A stretch of 64,000 nt of DNA, from NCBI RefSeq assembly GCF_036327755.1, contig NZ_CP109596.1, forward strand, positions 4,278,001-4,342,000. Reading direction: 5' to 3'. The stretch is from Nocardia sp. NBC_01503. Lineage in GTDB: Bacteria > Actinomycetota > Actinomycetes > Mycobacteriales > Mycobacteriaceae. The notes beneath the pieces were generated by a model that did no database searches, had not been told where the DNA came from, and saw only the letters and a program-made list of their open reading frames with translations. Below, piece after piece: positions 59,819-64,000 of the stretch. Positions within the stretch are counted from its first letter, which is position 1. Each line of letters opens with the position of its first letter. The translations under genes were made by a program, and so were the position numbers.

Positions 59819-60103
59819 TCAGGGACGGGGAAGCTTGCGGTGCAGGGGATTCCGGGTGACGGGCGCGTTCGACCGTCCCGCCGGAGCGCCCACCACGGCG
59901 GGTTCGCTCGCGGTGCGTTTCGTGGCATCGATGAGCCGTGCGGCGGCCGATCCGGGGCGGACGAACGCGCCGCCGCCGACCCGCCGCCGACTACTGCCCG
60001 CGCATTGCGGGCAGCCCGTCGCATCGGGCACGGCCGCCATGGTGAAGCCGGCGTCGAAGCTGCCGCAGTCAGGACAGTGGAACTCGTAGAGGGGCAAGCT
60101 CAC
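59819..60103 (-). CDS. fmdB: FmdB-type zinc-ribbon protein
   Basis: A 94-residue protein. The N-terminal zinc ribbon is LPLYEFHCPDCGSFD and later TGCPQCAG, two CxxC pairs. The rest is a disordered basic tail. FmdB-type proteins are thought to regulate amidase genes. It precedes fmdA by 18 bp and faces the NCS1 permease gene across a 226-bp divergent promoter region. The start is a GTG at 60103 (after TGAGG). Confidence 0.85.
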   Translation of the reverse strand: MSLPLYEFHCPDCGSFDAGFTMAAVPDATGCPQCAGSSRRRVGGGAFVRPGSAAARLIDATKRTASEPAVVGAPAGRSNAPVTRNPLHRKLPRP

Positions 60104-60132
60104 TCACCTCATTTAGTTTCAAACGAACCTAT

Positions 60133-60206
60133 TCCGTACGGAGACGATACAAAGCCCCGCATGTCTCCGCAGCGAAACCGCGCGGTGAACTTCGTATTAC
60201 GTCGAA
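60133..60206. promoter_or_regulatory. Palindromes in the fmdB/permease divergent promoter region
   Basis: TCCGTACGGA (60133-60142) is a perfect palindrome. TTCG-TATTACGT-CGAA (60191-60206) is a second, with inner CGTATTACG. Both lie between fmdB and the permease gene; candidate operators of the local MarR protein. Confidence 0.4.
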
Positions 60207-60329
60207 AGATCCCGGTATCGCGCCGGTTAATTTTCATTCGGGTTATCGCCATACGAAAATATTGCACCTAGCGTCTTGTTTCGCCGCGACCCGCCAGCCC
60301 CAGTCACGGCGATTCAGCTAGGAGATCCG

Positions 60330-62018
60330 ATGAGCACTACCGTCACCCGCTGGTCCCGGTTCCAGGACTGGGCGGCCAAGGACAATATCGAGGACTATTC
60401 ACTGCGCTACGCGCCCAAGTCCTTTCGCAAGTGGAGCCCGATGGCGTGCTCCATCGCCGCTCTGGGCGGCATCGCCTACCTGGCCGACTACTCGATCGGC
60501 GCATCCATCGCGGTGACCCACGGCGCGGCCAGTGCGGTGGTCGCCATCCTGGTCGCCGCGGTCACCATCTTCCTGACCGGCATCCCCATCGCCTACTACG
60601 CCGCCAAATACAACCTGGATATGGATCTGCTCACCCGCGGAGCGGGTTTCGGCTACTTCGGCTCCACCCTGACCAGCCTCATCTACGCCAGCTTCTGCTT
60701 CATCTTCTTCGCGCTGGAGGGCGCGATCATGGCGCAGGCCATGAAACTGACCTTCCATCTACCGCTGCCACTGGGCTATCTGATCGGCTCACTGATCATC
60801 ATTCCCCTTGTGCTGTACGGGATGTCGGCACTGGCGAAGTTCCAGGTGTGGACCCAGCCGCTCTGGCTGATCCTGTTCGCGGCACCGCTGGTCATGATCG
60901 CCATCAGCGATCCGGACGGCTTCACCGGCTTCCTGTCCTGGGCGGGCGACGACGGCAGCGAACGTATCAGCGCCATCGCGGTGGGAGCCGGTGCGGGCGT
61001 GGCACTCTCACTCATCGCGCAGATCGGTGAACAGGTCGACTACCTGCGCTTCATGCCGGAGAAGTCCGAGACGCCGCCGCTGCGCTGGTGGGCCGCCGTG
61101 CTCGCCGCCGGGCCCGGCTGGGTGATTCTCGGTGCGGCCAAACAGCTCTGTGGTGCGTTCCTGGCGTTCTACGTGGCCGGGCAGGTCGGCTTCGCCCGCG
61201 CTACCGAACCCATCGAAATGTTCCTGGGCAGTTACGGTTCCATGATTCACAATCACGCGGCCGCGCTCACCATCGCGACCGTCATGGTGCTGCTGTCGCA
61301 GATCAAGATCAATGTGACCAACGCGTATTCGGGCTCGCTGTCCTGGTCCAACTTCTTCAGCCGGGTACTGCATATCCACCCCGGCCGCGTGGTCTGGCTG
61401 GTGCTGCACATCGCCATCGCCCTCACGCTCATGCTCTCGAATATGTTCTCGGTGCTGAACACCATCCTCGGGTTCTACTCGAACGTGGCCATCGCCTGGG
61501 TGGGCGCGATCGTGGCGGATCTGGTGATCAACAAGGGGATTCTGAAGATCAGCCCGCCGTATATCGAGTTCAAGCGGGCGTACCTGTACCCGATCAATCC
61601 GGTCGGCTTCGGCTCCATGCTGGCCGGTTCGGCGGTCTCGATCGTGGCCTACTTCGGGGCGTTCGGTCCCTTCCTGCAAGCCTGGTCGCCGTATCTGGCA
61701 CTCGCCATCTCGCTGGTGCTGACACCGGTGATCGCCCTGGCCACGGGCGGCAAATACTATCTGGCACGGCCGAATCCGCTGCGCGAGGAGATCGAGAAGG
61801 AGCCGCTCTGGGCGGGTCAGACGCTACTGGATATCGTCGATGGCAAGCGTTACGAACTCCCGGATATGGTGCACGACTGCCCCTTCCATGGTGGACCCAT
61901 CTCCTCGCTCACCTGCACCCTCACCAGGAACTGTCATGAGCAGTGTCAATCCCCGAGCTACGCGGACACCACCGACGCCGCTCACCTCGGCCTGGCTCAG
62001 CCCACCACCGTGAGCTGA
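60330..62018 (+). CDS. NCS1-family cytosine/purine-type permease
   Basis: A 562-residue transporter with about 12 helices: APKSFRKWSPMACSIAALGGIAYLADYSIGASIAVTHGAASAVVAILVA, LLTRGAGFGYFGSTLTSLIYASFCFIFFALEGAIMAQ. The family imports nucleobases, hydantoins, allantoin or related amide compounds. GGAGATCC before ATG 60330 sets the start. Location in the amide block suggests uptake of an amide or urea-type nitrogen source. The C-terminal 60 residues are hydrophilic and Cys/His-containing (CPFHGGPIS; CHEQCQ), which is unusual for this family. Confidence 0.85.
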   Translation: MSTTVTRWSRFQDWAAKDNIEDYSLRYAPKSFRKWSPMACSIAALGGIAYLADYSIGASIAVTHGAASAVVAILVAAVTIFLTGIPIAYYAAKYNLDMDLLTRGAGFGYFGSTLTSLIYASFCFIFFALEGAIMAQAMKLTFHLPLPLGYLIGSLIIIPLVLYGMSALAKFQVWTQPLWLILFAAPLVMIAISDPDGFTGFLSWAGDDGSERISAIAVGAGAGVALSLIAQIGEQVDYLRFMPEKSETPPLRWWAAVLAAGPGWVILGAAKQLCGAFLAFYVAGQVGFARATEPIEMFLGSYGSMIHNHAAALTIATVMVLLSQIKINVTNAYSGSLSWSNFFSRVLHIHPGRVVWLVLHIAIALTLMLSNMFSVLNTILGFYSNVAIAWVGAIVADLVINKGILKISPPYIEFKRAYLYPINPVGFGSMLAGSAVSIVAYFGAFGPFLQAWSPYLALAISLVLTPVIALATGGKYYLARPNPLREEIEKEPLWAGQTLLDIVDGKRYELPDMVHDCPFHGGPISSLTCTLTRNCHEQCQSPSYADTTDAAHLGLAQPTTVS

Positions 62019-62032
62019 GTGGCGAACGCCCC

Positions 62033-63112
62033 TCAGCCCTCGAGTTCGGCGAGCACGCTGAACTCGAGGGCGTCGGCGTCGGCGAGGAAGACCGGCTGGG
62101 TGGTGTGCGCGCCGCGCACGCGCACCTCACCGCGCGGGCCGCCGTAACTGACCTGTGCCGCATGCCTTTCGATGAGATGTGGGTCCAGGCTGCGGGCCGT
62201 CTCGGCGAGCGAGGCGAACAAAAGCATGCCCTCGTAACAGGATTCGCCGATATTGTTCAGCGCCGGAGCGTAACTGCCGAAGCGGCGGACGTAGCGACTA
62301 CCGAAGTCCATCCCCTCCGGCGTGATCACGCTCTCGAAATAGCCTGAGGCGGTGTGCAATCCACGCGTGCTGTCCGGACCGCCCGCGTACAGGACATCCT
62401 CGCCGATCATCATGGACAGCCGCAGCCGGCCGTCGTCCAGTCCGGCCCGCGCGAAGGCGCGATTGAAGGCAGCGCAGTCCGAGCCGACCATGAACAGCAG
62501 CACGCCTTGTGCGGGGGAGTGGCGAATCAGCTCCAGTGCCCGGCCGAAGCGGCGACTGCCCAGCGGCAGATAGGCTTCGCCGACAATATCGATATCGGTG
62601 GAGGCGGTGAATTCCCTTGTGGCACGCGCGGTCTCACGCGGCCACACATAGTCGTTGCCGATCACGCACCAGCGCCGGACGCCGAACTCCGCGCGCAGCC
62701 AGCGCAGCGCCGGAAACAGCTGCTGATCCGGCGTCTCACCGACCATATAGACCCCGTCGGAGTCCTCACCGCCCTCGTAGAAGGTGGTGTACACGTACGG
62801 AACTCGCCCCGCCGTACGCGGGGTGATGACCTTGCGGGCATTGGACAGATGCCACCCCACCACCCCGTCGACAGCGCCGCCATCCACCAATCGCCCGATC
62901 TGCTCGGCCAATTGCGACAGCGGCGCACCGGAATCGATGGCATGCAGGCGCACCGGGCGATCCAGAATGCCGCCCATGGCATTGATGTCCTCGACCGCGA
63001 GGGTGGCGCACGCCTCCGAGGAAGGCCCGAACATACCCGCGGGACCACTCAGTGGAATGACCAGCGCGATATCGACCGTGGCTCGGTTATCGCGAGAATT
63101 GAAGTGGCCCAT
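62033..63112 (-). CDS. AmiC-like amide-binding regulator (periplasmic-binding fold)
   Basis: A 359-residue type I periplasmic-binding-fold protein: VDIALVIPLSGPAGMFGPSSEACATLAVEDINAMGG, GVVGWHLSNARKVITPRTAGRVPYVYTTFYEGGED, and ALNNIGESCYEGMLLFASLAETA. It resembles the AmiC/UrtA/short-chain amide binding family, but it has no signal peptide, as in AmiC of Pseudomonas, which is a cytosolic sensor. ATG 63112 has GGTGGAG before it. It is divergent from a MarR gene, like regulators of the mycobacterial acetamidase locus (from memory). No AmiR antiterminator is near. Confidence 0.8.
   Translation of the reverse strand: MGHFNSRDNRATVDIALVIPLSGPAGMFGPSSEACATLAVEDINAMGGILDRPVRLHAIDSGAPLSQLAEQIGRLVDGGAVDGVVGWHLSNARKVITPRTAGRVPYVYTTFYEGGEDSDGVYMVGETPDQQLFPALRWLRAEFGVRRWCVIGNDYVWPRETARATREFTASTDIDIVGEAYLPLGSRRFGRALELIRHSPAQGVLLFMVGSDCAAFNRAFARAGLDDGRLRLSMMIGEDVLYAGGPDSTRGLHTASGYFESVITPEGMDFGSRYVRRFGSYAPALNNIGESCYEGMLLFASLAETARSLDPHLIERHAAQVSYGGPRGEVRVRGAHTTQPVFLADADALEFSVLAELEG
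62036..62071. terminator. Hairpin inside the 3' end of amiC
   Basis: GCCCTCGAGTTC pairs perfectly with GAACTCGAGGGC (12 bp). It covers the last codons of the amiC-like gene and follows the permease stop by 18 bp, so it may end transcription of both. Confidence 0.55.
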
Positions 63113-63137
63113 GGAAATCTCCACCGTATATTTCCAT
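63111..63137. promoter_or_regulatory. Inverted repeat in the amiC/MarR divergent promoter region
   Basis: ATGGAAAT (63111-63118) and ATTTCCAT (63130-63137) form an 8-bp inverted repeat overlapping the amiC start. A plus-strand promoter (TTGAAT 63138-63143, TATATA 63162-63167, 18-bp spacer) follows. Confidence 0.5.
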
Positions 63138-63172
63138 TTGAATCTTTACCATACGGCGTTGTATATAGTGCT

Positions 63173-63616
63173 GTGGTGGACGATAGCACTGCCCCGGCCG
63201 CGCTGGCGGAGTTGGCCCGACTGGTGCGCCTGGCATCACAGGAATTGGATCGGGCCATCGCGGCCTGTATCGGCGAATCCTCGGTCGGCCGCTGGCATGT
63301 GCTGACCGCGGTCGCCGATGGCGAAGGCCGCTCCATGTCGCAGCTCGCCGAGGCCACCCTGCTCACCGGTGCCAGTCTGACCCGATTGATAGACGCCATG
63401 ATCTCCGACAATCTGGTGCACCGCCGCGTCGACGATGCCGACCGCCGCCGGGTACTGGTCTTCCCGACCCGCCGCGGACTGGTGAGCTGTCAGGTCATGA
63501 CCAAGGCCGTTCACGAGAGCGGCCTGGACCTGCTCGCCACCGGTGCGCCCCGCCTGCCCAAGGCGCTCACCGCGCTCGTCGACCACCTGCGCGCGGCCGA
63601 ATCCGCGCACGTATGA
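63173..63616 (+). CDS. MarR-family regulator of the amide locus
   Basis: A 147-residue winged-helix protein: GRWHVLTAVADGEGRSMSQLAEATLLTGASLTRLIDAMISDNLVHRRVDDADRRRVLVFPTRRG, with the D-x-R wing. It begins with GTG (63173, or 63176). No ribosome site is present, and a consensus -10 (TATATA) sits only six bases before, so translation is probably leaderless. It is divergent from the AmiC-like gene. In M. smegmatis the acetamidase locus is controlled by a MarR-like repressor and an AmiC-type protein, so this may be the homologous pair. Confidence 0.8.
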   Translation: MVDDSTAPAALAELARLVRLASQELDRAIAACIGESSVGRWHVLTAVADGEGRSMSQLAEATLLTGASLTRLIDAMISDNLVHRRVDDADRRRVLVFPTRRGLVSCQVMTKAVHESGLDLLATGAPRLPKALTALVDHLRAAESAHV

Positions 63617-63628
63617 CGCCCCTGCGGC

Positions 63629-63644
63629 CATGACAACTGTCATG
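63629..63644. promoter_or_regulatory. 16-bp perfect palindrome
   Basis: CATGACA-AC-TGTCATG lies between the MarR gene and the next gene, 95 bp before the latter's ATG. Operator-like. Confidence 0.6.
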
Positions 63645-63738
63645 CCGGGGTCGTGATGGTTGGCAGATTCGATCGGGTCGCGATCTCCGTAGCGTTCTTC
63701 CCATAGCGCACAGCCGAAACAACAGGGGAGAGAACGCC

Positions 63739-64000
63739 ATGACCGCCATCGACACCACCGAGGCCGCTCCGCAGGCGGCACCACGTCCGGGCATTCGCGG
63801 CATGCTCGCACCGGTCGCCCGCGATATCGCGATTCCGATGGCCGCGTACTTCGGACTGCACTCGATGGGCTACTCCGATTTCACCGCACTGCTGGGCGGT
63901 GCCGTGGCCTCGGCCGCGATCGTGCTGATTCCCGCCGTCCGCGCCCGCAAACTCGATCCCATCGCCGCCATCGTGCTCATCGGCTTCGTCATCGGCCTGA
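63739..64000 (+). CDS. Membrane protein, N-terminal fragment (VC0807-like)
   Basis: The first 87 codons of a gene that runs off the right edge. After 25 hydrophilic residues (MTAIDTTEAAPQAAPRPG) there are hydrophobic helices with AAYFGLHSMGYSDFTALLGGAVASAAIVLIPAVRARKLDPIAAIVLIGFVIGL. This pattern, two helices with a short R-A-R-K-L-D loop, fits the VC0807 family of membrane proteins (uncharacterised). AGGGGAG precedes the ATG. A 16-bp palindrome lies 95 bp upstream. Confidence 0.6.
   Translation, partial: MTAIDTTEAAPQAAPRPGIRGMLAPVARDIAIPMAAYFGLHSMGYSDFTALLGGAVASAAIVLIPAVRARKLDPIAAIVLIGFVIGL

Overview
The window reads as chromosomal DNA of a mycolic-acid actinobacterium, most probably Nocardia. 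Base composition is GC-rich and genes are tightly packed with many ATGA-type overlaps. GTG and TTG starts are common. There are two MMPL transporters, a GT87 mannosyltransferase, mycobacterial-type FadE23/FadE24, and an ssrA tag (ADSNQRDYALAA) close to the mycobacterial one as I remember it. The species is inferred from gene content only.

Layout: 0-1.5 kb, biuret/allophanate degradation genes (isochorismatase-type hydrolase, atzF). 1.6-6 kb, a divergent NarL/DesK two-component pair and an ABM/DoxX/NmrA group. 6-9 kb, a decayed M48-like peptidase, a DHFR-like protein, an ArsR regulator with its operators, and a methyltransferase. 9-15.4 kb, fadE24-fadE23, small exported Gly/Ser-rich proteins around a GT39 glycosyltransferase, and hisN. 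15.5-17 kb, an FMN reductase divergent from an XRE/MmyB regulator. 17.4-26.4 kb, the conserved block prfB - mscS-like - small membrane protein - ftsE - ftsX - recQ - small ORF - tRNA-Glu - band-7 protein - smpB - ssrA. 26.4-34.2 kb, a decayed DUF2804 fragment, a DUF1254/1214 lipoprotein, a tiny ORF, and a GT39-MMPL-GT87 envelope run. 34.4-36.3 kb, a three-gene cassette of phage lysis type (GH25 muramidase, LysB-like cutinase/esterase, DUF1353 with an added membrane tail) with no phage around it. 36.3-40.4 kb, a decayed serine hydrolase, DUF899, a UppP homologue and a methyltransferase. 40.6-47.5 kb, a TetR-MFS pair, DUF5302, an MMPL with a palindromic operator, and a histidine kinase/response regulator pair. 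47.6-52.7 kb, a MarR - MFS fused to three carboxypeptidase-regulatory-like beta domains - YceI fused to the same kind of domain - stand-alone LigD-type polymerase. 52.7-57 kb, an SDR, a small exported protein, a carotenoid oxygenase with a membrane partner divergent from PadR, and a SnoaL-like protein. 57.2-64 kb, an MFS carrier, fmdB-fmdA, an NCS1 permease, an AmiC-like amide sensor, MarR, and the start of a membrane protein.

Functional themes: (i) small amides as nitrogen source appear at both ends (biuret/allophanate left, formamide/acetamide with dedicated sensing and transport right); (ii) envelope building and export (GT39, GT87, MMPL, UppP, FtsEX); (iii) ribosome rescue and termination (prfB, smpB, ssrA).

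The most unusual items are the orphan LysA/LysB/DUF1353 cassette and the MarR-MFS-YceI operon in which a transporter and a cytosolic YceI protein share the same beta-domain family. Several regulator genes are preceded by clear palindromes that I could locate to the base. No CRISPR array, insertion sequence or intact prophage was seen.
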